From Verrucomicrobiota bacterium (lineage in GTDB: Bacteria; Verrucomicrobiota; Verrucomicrobiia; Limisphaerales; UBA9464): a stretch of 64,000 nt of DNA. Below the pieces are notes generated by a model, which worked only from the letters and a program-made list of their open reading frames with translations, did no database searches and was not told where the DNA came from. Both the position numbers and the translations under genes were made by a program. Where the stretch lies: positions 17,678 to 81,677 of the forward strand of contig VHCG01000010.1 of NCBI GenBank assembly GCA_016871805.1, read 5' to 3'. Of the stretch, positions 18,352 to 26,645 are shown piece after piece. The stretch's first letter is position 1. Every line of letters begins with the position of its first letter.

Positions 18352-19215
18352 ATGGACATCCCGTATACAGTCAACCCCAGATCCGATACCGGCCTCTACA
18401 ACGCCAAGGTAGGCATCTGGTTGTTTTTGGCCTCTGAAGTCATGCTCTTCGGAGCCTTCTTCTCTGCCTACATCCTCCTGCGCGTCACCGCCCAACAGGG
18501 GTTCTGGCCTGATGTCGCCGACGGCTGGCCCCACGGCCTCCTGAACATTCCCATTGGCACGTTCAACACTGCGGTGCTCATCAGTTCGTCGGTGACAGTC
18601 GTCATGGCATGGATGGCCCTGAAGGAGAACAATTTTCCGAAGTTCCGGAACTTCATGCTGTTCACGGTGGCCTGTGCACTTGGGTTCCTCGGGATCAAGA
18701 CCTTCGAGTACAAGGAGAAGTTCAGCCACTACGTCATCCGCACGACGGATGGCAAGGTGGTCACCGGTCACTTCGACGTGGACGGCAAGTCGCCCCTCTT
18801 CTGGACTCTTGACACCGTGAAGTCTAAGAATATCGAGAAGCTCAAGGTGGAGGTTGACATCCCGAACAGATACCGCTTCCCGGTCGGCATGCAGGTTCCA
18901 GAGGACATCCACAAGGCCCACGCCGAGGGGCGACATCATGACGAGAGGGTAATAGAGGTTAGTCAGATCGATAGCCTCAAAGCCTTCATCCCGTCGACCC
19001 ATCCGTTCTTCGCAATCTATTTCACGATGACCTTCCTGCATGGTCTGCACGTGCTCGGCGGCGCCATCGTTCTTGCCTACTTTACCTTCATCGGAACAGA
19101 CCTCTGGAGGAAGAATCCGGAGCAATTCACCAACCGCATCGAGGTCGGTGGCCTGTTTTGGCACTTTGTTGACTTGGTCTGGATCTTCCTCTTTCCGGTC
19201 GTTTATCTCCTCTGA
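18352..19215 (+). CDS. ctaE: cytochrome c oxidase subunit III with large soluble insert
   Basis: 287 residues. The family helices are clear: GIWLFLASEVMLFGAFFSAY near the N terminus, and at the C-terminal end FFAIYFTMTFLHGLHVLGG and GLFWHFVDLVWIFLFPVVYL. Between helices, residues about 120-212 form a hydrophilic, charged insert (from KEKFSHYVIRTTDGK to EVSQIDSLKA) far longer than the usual loop of about 30 residues, probably folding outside the membrane. Subunit III stabilises subunit I and proton uptake. It lies 38 bp after ctaD and before the subunit IV gene. Confidence 0.94.
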   Translation: MDIPYTVNPRSDTGLYNAKVGIWLFLASEVMLFGAFFSAYILLRVTAQQGFWPDVADGWPHGLLNIPIGTFNTAVLISSSVTVVMAWMALKENNFPKFRNFMLFTVACALGFLGIKTFEYKEKFSHYVIRTTDGKVVTGHFDVDGKSPLFWTLDTVKSKNIEKLKVEVDIPNRYRFPVGMQVPEDIHKAHAEGRHHDERVIEVSQIDSLKAFIPSTHPFFAIYFTMTFLHGLHVLGGAIVLAYFTFIGTDLWRKNPEQFTNRIEVGGLFWHFVDLVWIFLFPVVYLL

Positions 19216-19237
19216 TTGCAACGCCTCGCACCGCGCC

Positions 19238-19609
19238 ATGAGTCACAATCATCATTCGTCCCCCGGCCACGAGGCCGCCCACGGCGGCCATGACCACGAT
19301 GCCGAGGGTCACAAGAAGATCTATTGGGCCGTCGGAACGGCGCTGCTGGTCGGAACCGTGATCACGGTTCTCGCCCGGGAATGGGAGTTCAACAGTGTCG
19401 CCTTGACCATTGCCGTCGCTCTCTTCGTCGCCTCGATCAAGGCGTTTCTGGTATGCGGCTATTTCATGCATCTCCTGTCGGAGAAGAAGGTGGTTTACCT
19501 GACCCTGGCCACGACCGTGGCCTTCGCCATCGCCATGGTCGGGTTGATCCTCTGGTCCGACAAGGACCCTGTCACCGGAACCTCTCCCAAAACATTCTAT
19601 GTCCCTTAA
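19238..19609 (+). CDS. cytochrome c oxidase subunit IV (prokaryotic COX4 type)
   Basis: 123 residues. A histidine-rich hydrophilic head (eight His within the first 25 residues, MSHNHHSSPGHEAAHGGHDH) is followed by three hydrophobic helices in the pattern of bacterial subunit IV/CyoD-like proteins, including VALFVASIKAFLVCGYFMH, the family hallmark. It probably assists assembly or stability of the binuclear centre. The ATG at 19238 is chosen because upstream sequence in this frame lies inside ctaE. Its last codons overlap the start of the next small membrane-protein gene by 11 bp. Confidence 0.85.
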   Translation: MSHNHHSSPGHEAAHGGHDHDAEGHKKIYWAVGTALLVGTVITVLAREWEFNSVALTIAVALFVASIKAFLVCGYFMHLLSEKKVVYLTLATTVAFAIAMVGLILWSDKDPVTGTSPKTFYVP

Positions 19610-19805
19610 GACCTTCCACATCGTGTTCGTCACGGTCTCTGTGCTGCTGATGCTGGTCATCGCGGCTTGGAACTTTGGGAACTATCGCGACAATGGAACC
19701 CAAGCGGATCTGACCTGGGGTGTCGTATCTGTGATCGCGGCCGTTGGCCTGCTGATCTATGGAAAGATCTTCCTCCGGAAGTTCAAGAACGTCAGCTACC
19801 TGTGA
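19599..19805 (+). CDS. small two-helix membrane protein of the oxidase operon
   Basis: 68 residues, MSLKTFHIVFVTVSVLLMLV; two hydrophobic helices joined by a short polar loop (NFGNYRDNGTQADLTW) and a basic C-terminal tail (FLRKFKNVSYL). No family is recognised. It overlaps the COX4-like gene by 11 bp and the following small gene by a GTGA overlap, so it is tightly coupled to the oxidase subunits and probably has an accessory or assembly role. Real-gene support comes from this coupling, the clean membrane topology and the lack of competing frames. Confidence 0.75.
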   Translation: MSLKTFHIVFVTVSVLLMLVIAAWNFGNYRDNGTQADLTWGVVSVIAAVGLLIYGKIFLRKFKNVSYL

Positions 19806-20047
19806 ACCGTCTCTTCTCCAGCCTCGTCCTGACCGTCCTCGCGAAGCCGGCGGTTTTCGGGTGTGCCGCCTGCTTTGGTCGCTCCGACTCACCGATGGCT
19901 TACGGCATGAATGCCGGGATCATGACCCTGTTGGCCGTCATTCTGAGCATGCTGGCGCTGATCGCCACCTTCTTCGTCTTCATCATCCGCAGAGCCGCCC
20001 AGGTTACCCCGGACGTCTCGGAACCCACCCCGCCGTCGAACCTCTGA
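19802..20047 (+). CDS. small membrane protein with CxxCFG motif, oxidase operon
   Basis: 81 residues, GTG start overlapping the preceding stop. An N-terminal hydrophobic stretch ends in FGCAACFG (Cys21 and Cys24), then RSDSPMAYGMNAGI and a strong helix (TLLAVILSMLALIATFFVFII) with a cytoplasmic-type basic end. If the first stretch is a signal or first helix, the CxxC pair would sit at the periplasmic membrane surface beside the oxidase, suitable for copper delivery or thiol redox during CuA assembly. That role is inference: no family is recognised. It precedes the subunit II (CuA) gene by 22 bp. Confidence 0.72.
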   Translation: MNRLFSSLVLTVLAKPAVFGCAACFGRSDSPMAYGMNAGIMTLLAVILSMLALIATFFVFIIRRAAQVTPDVSEPTPPSNL

Positions 20048-20069
20048 ACCTTTTCACCGTCCGTCTGCC

Positions 20070-20852
20070 ATGAGCCTCTGGAACTATCTCCTGCCTCCTT
20101 CGAATGCCTCCGCCCAAGGTCGGGCCATTGATGACCTGCTCGTGTACATCCACTTGCTGATGCTCGTCCTTTTCGTCGGTTGGTTGGCCTATTTCCTCTA
20201 CACCGTGTTCCGCTTCCGTCAGTCCTCGAATCCGAAGGCCGACCACGTGGGAGCCCGCGGCCACGTCTCCACCTACGCCGAGATCGGTGTCGCAGTGGTC
20301 GAGGTTGTCCTGCTGCTCGGATTCGCGGTGCCGCTTTGGGCAAAGGCCGTCGATGAGTTCCCGATCAAAAAGGGCGATCCCAAGACCGATCCGATCGAGA
20401 TCCAAATCATGGGCCAGCAGTTCGCCTGGAACGCCCACTACGCCGGCCTCGATGGCAAGTGGGGCAAGCAGGACATCAAGGATGCCTCCGCCAACAACCC
20501 CTTCGGTCTCGTGCCGTCCGACGCCGACGCGAAGGACGACGTGACCTGCCTGCGCGAGCCGTTCCTGATCCCGGTCAACCGCGACATCATCTGTCGCATC
20601 TCCTCTATGGACGTCATCCACAGCTTCAAGCTGCCGCGGATGCGCGTCACCCAGGACGCCATTCCGGGACTGACCATTCCGGTGCATTTCACCCCGGTCG
20701 AGAAGGGGGACTACATGGTCATCTGTGCCCAACTCTGTGGGAATCTCCACTCCACGATGAAGGGCGAGTACAAGGTGGTTAGCCAAGAGGAGTTCGAGAC
20801 CTGGTACTCCGCCAAGTCAAAGGCCGGTGGTGCCGGAGCCTCCTTCGAATAG
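20070..20852 (+). CDS. ctaC: cytochrome c oxidase subunit II (CuA subunit)
   Basis: 260 residues. Two N-terminal helices (about 22-48 and 70-92) anchor a periplasmic cupredoxin domain with the binuclear CuA ligands: His184 (MDVIHSFKLP), Cys219, Cys223, His227 and Met230 in CAQLCGNLHSTM. Gln221 stands where the Glu of the common CSEICG motif would be; its backbone carbonyl is the ligand, so function should be kept. There is no C-terminal cytochrome c domain, so an external carrier (perhaps the upstream cupredoxin) must donate electrons. Unusually, this gene is last in the operon rather than first. A strong hairpin follows. Confidence 0.95.
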   Translation: MSLWNYLLPPSNASAQGRAIDDLLVYIHLLMLVLFVGWLAYFLYTVFRFRQSSNPKADHVGARGHVSTYAEIGVAVVEVVLLLGFAVPLWAKAVDEFPIKKGDPKTDPIEIQIMGQQFAWNAHYAGLDGKWGKQDIKDASANNPFGLVPSDADAKDDVTCLREPFLIPVNRDIICRISSMDVIHSFKLPRMRVTQDAIPGLTIPVHFTPVEKGDYMVICAQLCGNLHSTMKGEYKVVSQEEFETWYSAKSKAGGAGASFE

Positions 20853-20878
20853 GACCACTAGGTTGGTTTGTGATGGTC

Positions 20879-20904
20879 AATGACCCCGCTCCGGCGGGGT
20901 CATT
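20879..20904. terminator. bidirectional terminator hairpin between ctaC and rsgA
   Basis: AATGACCCCGC, 4-nt loop TCCG, GCGGGGTCATT: an 11-bp perfect stem between two convergent genes. The right arm includes the rsgA stop codon. The T-run is weak on both sides (CCGTTT on plus), so efficiency is uncertain. Confidence 0.7.
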
Positions 20905-21976
20905 CCGTTTCGTCCCCGGACATTTCCGATTCCAGGTCCCCGAGCCCGTCCCGCGGCGTTTTCTTCCGGCGGCCCTCGGGACGCTGGCGGCTGACACGCT
21001 GGATGAGGTCGGTACCCTCGCGGCTGATCTTCAGGAAGCGCTCATGTCGATCCTTGGCGATCGAACCTGCAGCCACGCCGGCCACAACCGCGCAGCCGGG
21101 TTCCGCGACATGGCGGCAGTCCCTGAAGCGGCACCCTCCGGCTGCCAGCTGGATCTCCGGAAACGTCTCCTCCAGCCCCTCGTCGTCAGCCCATACCTGC
21201 AGCTCCCGTAGACCGGGGGTGTCGATCACAAACCCCCCGGCAGGCAGCGGGATCAGCTCCCGGGAGGTTGTGGTGTGACGTCCCTTGTCGTCCTTCTCGC
21301 GGACCTCGATCGTGGCCTGGTAGACATCTCCACACAGGCGATTCACCAGGCTCGACTTGCCCACGCCGGACGAGCCGATGAAGGCCACTGTCTGGCCCTC
21401 CCGGATGTGTTCTCTGAGTTGCCGCAGCCCCTTGCGTTGCGTCGCGCTGGTGACCAGCACGGTGACATTGCCGATGGAGGCCTGGATCTCGGCGATCCGG
21501 GCCTGTGGATCCGTGCAGAGGTCCGCCTTGTTGAGGATCACGACCGGACGGATGCCGCCCTCCAGAACCACGGCAAGGAAGCGTTCGAGACGCCGTATGT
21601 GGAATCGGGAATCCAGAGCCAGTACGATGAAGGCAATGTCGATGTTGGCAGCGAGGATCTGCACCGCGGCGGCACGGCCGGGAATCTTCCGGGCCAGACG
21701 GGTCCGACGCGGCAGCACCCGTTGGATGACGCCCGAGTCCGGGTTTGACGTGCCGGAAATAAGGACCCAATCCCCGACGTGTGGCAGGTCGGCGGCCGAC
21801 AGCGCCTCGTGTTCCAGCCGACCCGCCACGGAGACCCTACGCTCCCCAGATTCCGTCACCACCACCCGGGCTCCCCGATACTCGCTGACCACTCGCCCCG
21901 GGGCCAAGTCCGCCGGGACCTCCGGGCCCATGAGATCGGCCCACGCCTTCGACCAGCCGAGGTGCGTCAGATTCAT
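20900..21976 (-). CDS. rsgA: ribosome small subunit-dependent GTPase A
   Basis: 358-residue circularly permuted GTPase that helps late 30S maturation. The N-terminal OB-like domain is followed by G4 (VILNKADL), G5-like [10 protein letters not shown], then G1 ([14 protein letters not shown]), a switch region ([13 protein letters not shown]) and G3 ([10 protein letters not shown]), the order that defines this family. The C-terminal zinc site is [14 protein letters not shown]. Start is the ATG at 21976, whose ATGA overlaps the queD stop. Last gene of the luxE-luxC-queD-rsgA run. The C terminus has a basic stretch, [12 protein letters not shown], suitable for rRNA contact. Confidence 0.96.
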   Translation of the reverse strand: MNLTHLGWSKAWADLMGPEVPADLAPGRVVSEYRGARVVVTESGERRVSVAGRLEHEALSAADLPHVGDWVLISGTSNPDSGVIQRVLPRRTRLARKIPGRAAAVQILAANIDIAFIVLALDSRFHIRRLERFLAVVLEGGIRPVVILNKADLCTDPQARIAEIQASIGNVTVLVTSATQRKGLRQLREHIREGQTVAFIGSSGVGKSSLVNRLCGDVYQATIEVREKDDKGRHTTTSRELIPLPAGGFVIDTPGLRELQVWADDEGLEETFPEIQLAAGGCRFRDCRHVAEPGCAVVAGVAAGSIAKDRHERFLKISREGTDLIQRVSRQRPEGRRKKTPRDGLGDLESEMSGDETE

Positions 21977-22329
21977 GCGCCCCGATACACGCACCGTGCC
22001 GTGCAGGTCTCTGCCACCACGATCTCCGTGAGTAGCGGCAGCGCTGGCTGGAGCTCTGACCAGATCCACTCGGCGATCCGCTCGCTGGTCGGATTCTCCA
22101 GCCCAGGTATCTCGTTCAGGTAGTTGTGGTCTAGGCGCTGGTGCAGCGGTGCAAAGGCGGCCTTGATGTCGGCATAGTCCATCACCCAGCCCATCTTCTG
22201 ATCGACTGGACCGTCGACGACGATCTCGACCTGGAAACTATGTCCGTGAAGCCGCGCGCATTTGTGCCCGGTGGGCACATGGGGCAGCCGATGGGCGGCC
22301 TCGAACTGGAATGTCCTTCGGAGTTGCAT
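21973..22329 (-). CDS. queD: 6-carboxytetrahydropterin synthase
   Basis: 118 residues. QueD/PTPS-fold enzyme that turns 7,8-dihydroneopterin triphosphate into 6-carboxy-5,6,7,8-tetrahydropterin, acetaldehyde and triphosphate in the queuosine/7-deazapurine pathway. Zinc ligands are His in [10 protein letters not shown] and the HGH of [11 protein letters not shown]; the catalytic Cys is in [19 protein letters not shown] and the C-terminal [11 protein letters not shown] complete the family pattern. It is coupled by ATGA to rsgA and starts 5 nt after the acyl-CoA reductase gene. No other queuosine gene (queC, queE, queF) is nearby, so its partner pathway here is uncertain. Confidence 0.93.
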   Translation of the reverse strand: MQLRRTFQFEAAHRLPHVPTGHKCARLHGHSFQVEIVVDGPVDQKMGWVMDYADIKAAFAPLHQRLDHNYLNEIPGLENPTSERIAEWIWSELQPALPLLTEIVVAETCTARCVYRGA

Positions 22330-22334
22330 GGTGT

Positions 22335-23759
22335 TCAGACGGTTTCCCAATCGGTCCAGCTGACGAGATCCCCCAGCGTCGGACGTCCATCGTGACGCCA
22401 TCCTACGGGCGGTTCCTGCATGCGGCCGATCGGGCAGATCCGGGTGATGCCCCACTGGGCAATCGTTGGAACCATCTCGGAAAGCCGGCTTTCGCCGACC
22501 GCGGTGCCCAGGGTGCTGACCTGACCCCGGACCACCTCGGCATGACGCAGCAGGTCCTCGAGACCTCGACAGGGTTTGACGTACACGAATCGGTTCAGGC
22601 ACGAAGTGCGGAAGCGGGGGTCCTCCTCGAAGACCACCGTCCACGCGGTCGATTCCGGACTGGTCCAGACGCGGGTACCGGCCTGGGGCGCCTCGAAGAA
22701 TGCGCCTCGCGGCACCGTCTTGGCCTCCTCCCGGGTGATGCGATGGTGGGCCTGGCGGAGCTCGTGCAGCGAGCGGCGACCAGCGATCTCGGCCGCGACC
22801 CCGACGGGCAGGGGGCCACGCGGCTCGGTTGTCTCCCGCTCTGCGAGCGCGGCCGCGAGGAATTCCGCGAATCCCTCCGCTGACATGCTCCCACGGTCCT
22901 CGACGTAGAACACATGCGGTGACAGGCAGCCCAACTGGTTCCAGGCGGTGATGTCGGCCGCCGCCCGATGGGCGATCCGGGGTGCTTGGTAGGACGACAG
23001 CTGGTCGCTGCCGATGAACCCGAAGCTCAAGCGATGCCCGTGCGGGATCCATCGGCAGCCGGGACGGAGCCGCGGGGCGATCGACTGGAGCGTTTCATCG
23101 CTGCCCTGTGCCGTGACGCAGTCGGCCTCGTGGAATAGTGCCGCCTCGAGCGGCTCGTGTCCCCCGGTCCACACCGCCAACTCAAGGCAGCTTCCGAGCT
23201 TCGGTTCGAGATCGGCGAGGGAGTGGGCGAAGAGGCGGGGAATGAGGTTTCCGTTCCGGGGCAGCTTCATGAACTGCGCCGACCGGGTCAGGATCCCCAG
23301 AACCAGCGAGAACAGCGCCGAGTTGGGCAGGTTGCCCGCCGCGATGTGCACCAACATCTCCGGGCCTCGGGCGAAGGCGAGACGGCCCTGACGCAGCTCG
23401 GCCGCTGGCGCGGCGAACCCGTCCAGACGCTGCACATCCCCGAGGTCCTGCATCAGCAGGGCCTGCAGTCCCTCCACGGTCAGCTGCCGGAAGAGCGCAT
23501 CCAGCCCGCGGCCAAGGGTCGCCGGACTGAACCCCGTCTCGGCCGCCCCTTGCTCGAGGGCGATGCGACGGAATCCGGAGTCCGGCTGCATCCAGCGCTC
23601 CGCCGCAAAGGCGATCAGCTCCACGAGCTCCTGGGTCCGACGCTGCGCCAGCCAATTGGCCCGATTGCGTTTCACCGCGATGCAGGCGTCCCGGATCAGC
23701 TGGGGCGTCAGCACCGCGTCCGAGGGCAGATCCGCGAGGAACAGTTGCGGGAGGATCAT
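22335..23759 (-). CDS. acyl-CoA reductase (LuxC family)
   Basis: 474 residues. LuxC-type NADPH-dependent acyl reductase related to aldehyde dehydrogenases. Visible features are the nucleotide-fold core [19 protein letters not shown] and the catalytic cysteine at about 278 in [16 protein letters not shown], and the C terminus [20 protein letters not shown]. With the LuxE-like partner it would reduce an activated carboxylate to an aldehyde. The ATG overlaps the stop of the luxE-like gene (ATGA), implying stoichiometric production. There is no luxD thioesterase and no luciferase (luxAB), so this is not bioluminescence. The acyl substrate is unknown. Confidence 0.85.
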   Translation of the reverse strand: MILPQLFLADLPSDAVLTPQLIRDACIAVKRNRANWLAQRRTQELVELIAFAAERWMQPDSGFRRIALEQGAAETGFSPATLGRGLDALFRQLTVEGLQALLMQDLGDVQRLDGFAAPAAELRQGRLAFARGPEMLVHIAAGNLPNSALFSLVLGILTRSAQFMKLPRNGNLIPRLFAHSLADLEPKLGSCLELAVWTGGHEPLEAALFHEADCVTAQGSDETLQSIAPRLRPGCRWIPHGHRLSFGFIGSDQLSSYQAPRIAHRAAADITAWNQLGCLSPHVFYVEDRGSMSAEGFAEFLAAALAERETTEPRGPLPVGVAAEIAGRRSLHELRQAHHRITREEAKTVPRGAFFEAPQAGTRVWTSPESTAWTVVFEEDPRFRTSCLNRFVYVKPCRGLEDLLRHAEVVRGQVSTLGTAVGESRLSEMVPTIAQWGITRICPIGRMQEPPVGWRHDGRPTLGDLVSWTDWETV

Positions 23760-24832
23760 GACGCAGGCGGGTTGGAGGACATCAGCGAGCAGCCCCGGGG
23801 CTCGGCGACAGGAGAGCGTCCGATCAGACGGATCCCGTCGTCCTCGCGCCGGGCAAGGTCCGCGGTCTGGATGATCATGGCCGACCAGAGGTTCGCCAAG
23901 TCGCAGATCTGGAGCAGCCCCACCTCGCCTGGCGCCGCGGGGCGTCCCGTCTCAGGCGACACGATCCGGGTCCGGGTCCAGGGTGGAAATTGGATCAGCG
24001 CGTGATCCTCAGGCTCATCCGGGATGGAATACCCCGGGGAGCTCATCTCGCTCATCCCATACTCGGTCAGGACGGATCGGGTCGGGATCCCGAACGTTCT
24101 CGCGAGTCCCCAGTGCAGTTCGCTCCGGGGTAGCACCCGGGAACGTCCCTTGTAGCCTCCCGTCTCGAGGATCAAGGACCCTTCAGGCAGAACCCATCGC
24201 CGCTCCGGTTGGGCATCCAGGACATGGACGAAGTTGAACGCGGTGCCGCACAGCAGGATCGGGCGATCCAAAGTGGTCAATGCGGTCGACAGTCCCTCGA
24301 TGTCCACCTCCCAGCCCTCGGGCGAGATCTGTCCCCAGAACCGTCCGGGTCCGGGGCAGGGGTCCCTTGAAAGAGTGCCCATCATGTGGGCGAGGGAGGA
24401 ATGGGGAGCGACCTCGGGTGGCGGGGTGAGGGACCACAGTTCCGGGAAACGCCGAGTCCCGCGGTGGAACACGATGCCCTGCCGCAGGGACATCTCATAC
24501 AATCTCAACGAGACGGGACCGTGGATGTGCCGACTCGGCTTCTGCCCCGTGGTCCCACTGGAGTGGAACACCGTGGTCTGTTCCGATTCAGGGATACAGG
24601 TGATCTCGTTCTCCTTGAACGCCTCTGTGGGTAGGGCCGGGATACGATCCCAGGTGAGGTCTTCCGATGGAGTCACCGAATGCTGCAGGGCCCAGGTTCG
24701 GACCATCGGATTGTTGCGGAATTGGGCCTCGAAAATCCGTCGGCACCACGCATTGAAGACGTGCTCCGAGAGGAACGAGACGCCGCGCTCCGCCAGCGCC
24801 TCCTCGAGGTTCTGGCTCAGCGCGACAAGCAC
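23756..24832 (-). CDS. LuxE/PaaK-type acyl-protein synthetase
   Basis: 358 residues, GTG start (the frame continues upstream without a better start). Adenylate-forming acyl activator of the LuxE group: substrate-binding N-terminal half with AQFRNNPMVRTWALQH, the adenylate loop SSGTTGQKPSRHIHG, then GTAFNFVHVLD, and TEYGMSEMSSPGYS, the usual ANL tyrosine motif. It would load an acyl chain as AMP ester and pass it to a Cys of itself or of the LuxC-type reductase. Tightly coupled to that reductase. Upstream, 126 bp away, is a membrane protein on the same strand. Confidence 0.85.
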   Translation of the reverse strand: MLVALSQNLEEALAERGVSFLSEHVFNAWCRRIFEAQFRNNPMVRTWALQHSVTPSEDLTWDRIPALPTEAFKENEITCIPESEQTTVFHSSGTTGQKPSRHIHGPVSLRLYEMSLRQGIVFHRGTRRFPELWSLTPPPEVAPHSSLAHMMGTLSRDPCPGPGRFWGQISPEGWEVDIEGLSTALTTLDRPILLCGTAFNFVHVLDAQPERRWVLPEGSLILETGGYKGRSRVLPRSELHWGLARTFGIPTRSVLTEYGMSEMSSPGYSIPDEPEDHALIQFPPWTRTRIVSPETGRPAAPGEVGLLQICDLANLWSAMIIQTADLARREDDGIRLIGRSPVAEPRGCSLMSSNPPAS

Positions 24833-24958
24833 GTCGATGGACAGGGCGGTTTTGATGGCGGCAGTGCGGACTGGTTTTCCGCAACAGTCCGGTCGGGATG
24901 AAACCGGATCCCGCGGGGCAGGGCAAGCGGAGGGGCTGGGTCAGGTTCCTCCCGGCCC

Positions 24959-25501
24959 TCATCCCGTCGTCGAGCGCCGGGCAATCCGATACCAGCCCAG
25001 ACTCAGGAGGCTCCACAGCAGCGCGACGGCCCACGGCACCCACCCGGCGACGTCGTTCGCAACGAGCGCAGGTCCGGTCAGCATGAGGGAGCAGTGGGCC
25101 AACGTCCAAAGCGAGAGGGCGGGGGCCACATCCATGACATAGCCCCAGGCACCGAGGATCATGCCGGCGGGCAGCAGCATCGCGCCCACCGTCCACGGCG
25201 GTGGAAACCCGCCCCAGGTGACCACCCCGTAGAGACAGGCAATCGGCCAAAGAATTGAGTTTCTCAGGACCTCCCATCCCAGCATGGGGAGAAAGGGGAT
25301 GGCCAGAAACACGGACAGGGTCAGCCAGACCAAGAGGAATCGTCCCAAAGCCGACGGAATGCCAAGGACGAGGGCCGCGACGGGATGGTGGTCCGGATTG
25401 TCCACTGCTCGAGATTCGGCCACTGCCGAGACCCGAGGGCAAGAATCGACGGGTGGACTGGCAGATGCAGTGCTCTGCAGCCTTTGGCGAACGGCACCCA
25501 T
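24959..25501 (-). CDS. membrane protein of unknown function
   Basis: 180 residues if the ATG at 25501 is used. The first about 45 residues are hydrophilic and unlike the rest; then four or five hydrophobic helices (for example LGRFLLVWLTLSVFLAIPFLP and VAGWVPWAVALLWSLLSLGW) rich in Trp and Pro. A GTG at 25405 would remove the hydrophilic part and start MDNPDHHPVAALVLG; this part of the gene also contains a GATGCAGTG dyad, which hints that the N-terminal codons could be intergenic repeat. No family is recognised. Lies upstream of luxE on the same strand. Confidence 0.55.
   Translation of the reverse strand: MGAVRQRLQSTASASPPVDSCPRVSAVAESRAVDNPDHHPVAALVLGIPSALGRFLLVWLTLSVFLAIPFLPMLGWEVLRNSILWPIACLYGVVTWGGFPPPWTVGAMLLPAGMILGAWGYVMDVAPALSLWTLAHCSLMLTGPALVANDVAGWVPWAVALLWSLLSLGWYRIARRSTTG
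25464..25481. repeat. imperfect dyad GATGCAGTGCTCTGCAGC
   Basis: Contains TGCAG, 4-nt loop TGCT, CTGCA. It is 15/18 identical to GATGCAGTGTCCTGCATC at 12213-12230. The two copies look like members of a dispersed palindromic element or targets of one regulator. Confidence 0.45.
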
Positions 25502-25546
25502 GTCACCTGGGGCCTTCCTCTCCACCAAGGTGTCCCCAAACGCCTC

Positions 25547-26620
25547 TCATCGCAGTCTCATCCACCACACCTCCGGTGAGCGAACGCCCGGGCGCACCTC
25601 GCCACTCGGCAGCACCCATCCGCCCCGCCAAGCGACGCACGGCAGCGTCACACGAGGCGCAGGCAGGGTGCCCACGGTCGTCCATGAGGGATGCTTGAGA
25701 TCGAGTCGAAGGATGTCGCCGGAGAATCCCGGGTGGTCTGCCGAAGCCGGCCTGCCTGCCCGGGAGCCGTCGTCGCCCCCCAGGAGGTAGACGGCAGTCC
25801 GATCCACCGGCGCGGGCGAGGCGCCAGCGACACACGGGTGCGGCAGATCCGGAAGGCGCTCCCAACCCCGTGCCGCGCTGTAGCGCCAGGCATCGCGCAG
25901 ATAGCGTCGGACCGTCCTTCCACCCCGGGATTCCAAGGCTGCGCCACCGACAAGGCAGAACCCGTCCGCCAGTCCGGCGATGACGGGGAGGATGCGCGGT
26001 TCTGCGGGCAGCAGCGGAAGTTCCCGCCAAACCGCGCCGCGTTTTCCGGGTGTCAGGGTGAAGACTCGTCCCGAGGCGACGCGTTCCCCGGGCTCCGGAC
26101 TGCCGCACGCGACGTAGGCCACACCGCGGTCGTCGAGGACCCCGGCGGCGTTGGCCAACGGAAGAGGCAGCTGAGGCGGAAGGTCCCGGGGGGCGAGGGT
26201 CTCAAGTCGATCCCGTCGCCATCGGAACCCCCCCACCTCCGCCGTCGGCCCCGAGGCATCACTGCCACCAAGGCACAAGACCCGGTCCTTCACGGAGATC
26301 GAGATGCCGTAGGCACGTGGTGCCGGCAGGGTGCCCGCCCTCCGCCAAACACCCTCGGGTTTGTCGAGAACCCAGACCGCGTCGTGCCAGACCTTGGTGC
26401 CGCCCTGCCAGGGGGGACGGTCCGGGAAGTTGGCCCCGCCCGCGACGATCAGCGCCCCTCCGGAGACTCCCGCAAAAGGAGCCGCAACCCCGACCGGGTC
26501 CGGAATCGGAGGGAGTGGCTTCCAGAGGGGCTCCGCCCAGAGGGTCAGGGTGGATAGCACGGCCACAACACCCCAGGAGAGGCTTGGGAACCGTCCCGGG
26601 TGGCGGTGGAAGGGCGGCAT
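25547..26620 (-). CDS. kelch-repeat protein, N-acetylneuraminate epimerase (NanM)-like
   Basis: 357 residues. Signal peptide (VVAVLSTLTLWAEP), then a kelch beta-propeller. The opening blade reads AGVSGGALIVAGGANFPD followed by GGTKVWHDAVWVLD, the layout of NanM/YjhT sialic-acid mutarotases and their cyclically permuted relatives. Later blades show GGSDASGPT, LVGGAALESRGG and YLLGGDDG. A likely role is anomer conversion of an exported or imported acidic sugar in the periplasm, but no nanA-type lyase or sialic-acid transporter is adjacent, so the sugar is unknown. A GGAG sequence 5 nt before the ATG at 26620 supports this start over one 22 codons upstream. It follows a broken gene by 25 bp. Confidence 0.78.
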   Translation of the reverse strand: MPPFHRHPGRFPSLSWGVVAVLSTLTLWAEPLWKPLPPIPDPVGVAAPFAGVSGGALIVAGGANFPDRPPWQGGTKVWHDAVWVLDKPEGVWRRAGTLPAPRAYGISISVKDRVLCLGGSDASGPTAEVGGFRWRRDRLETLAPRDLPPQLPLPLANAAGVLDDRGVAYVACGSPEPGERVASGRVFTLTPGKRGAVWRELPLLPAEPRILPVIAGLADGFCLVGGAALESRGGRTVRRYLRDAWRYSAARGWERLPDLPHPCVAGASPAPVDRTAVYLLGGDDGSRAGRPASADHPGFSGDILRLDLKHPSWTTVGTLPAPRVTLPCVAWRGGWVLPSGEVRPGVRSPEVWWMRLR

Positions 26621-26645
26621 CGGGCTCCGTGGAGGGGCTTCGAGT

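Noticed and set aside
22335..24832. Bioluminescence (lux) operon
   Set aside because: LuxC- and LuxE-like genes are present but luxA, luxB and luxD are absent; acyl reduction for another purpose is likelier.
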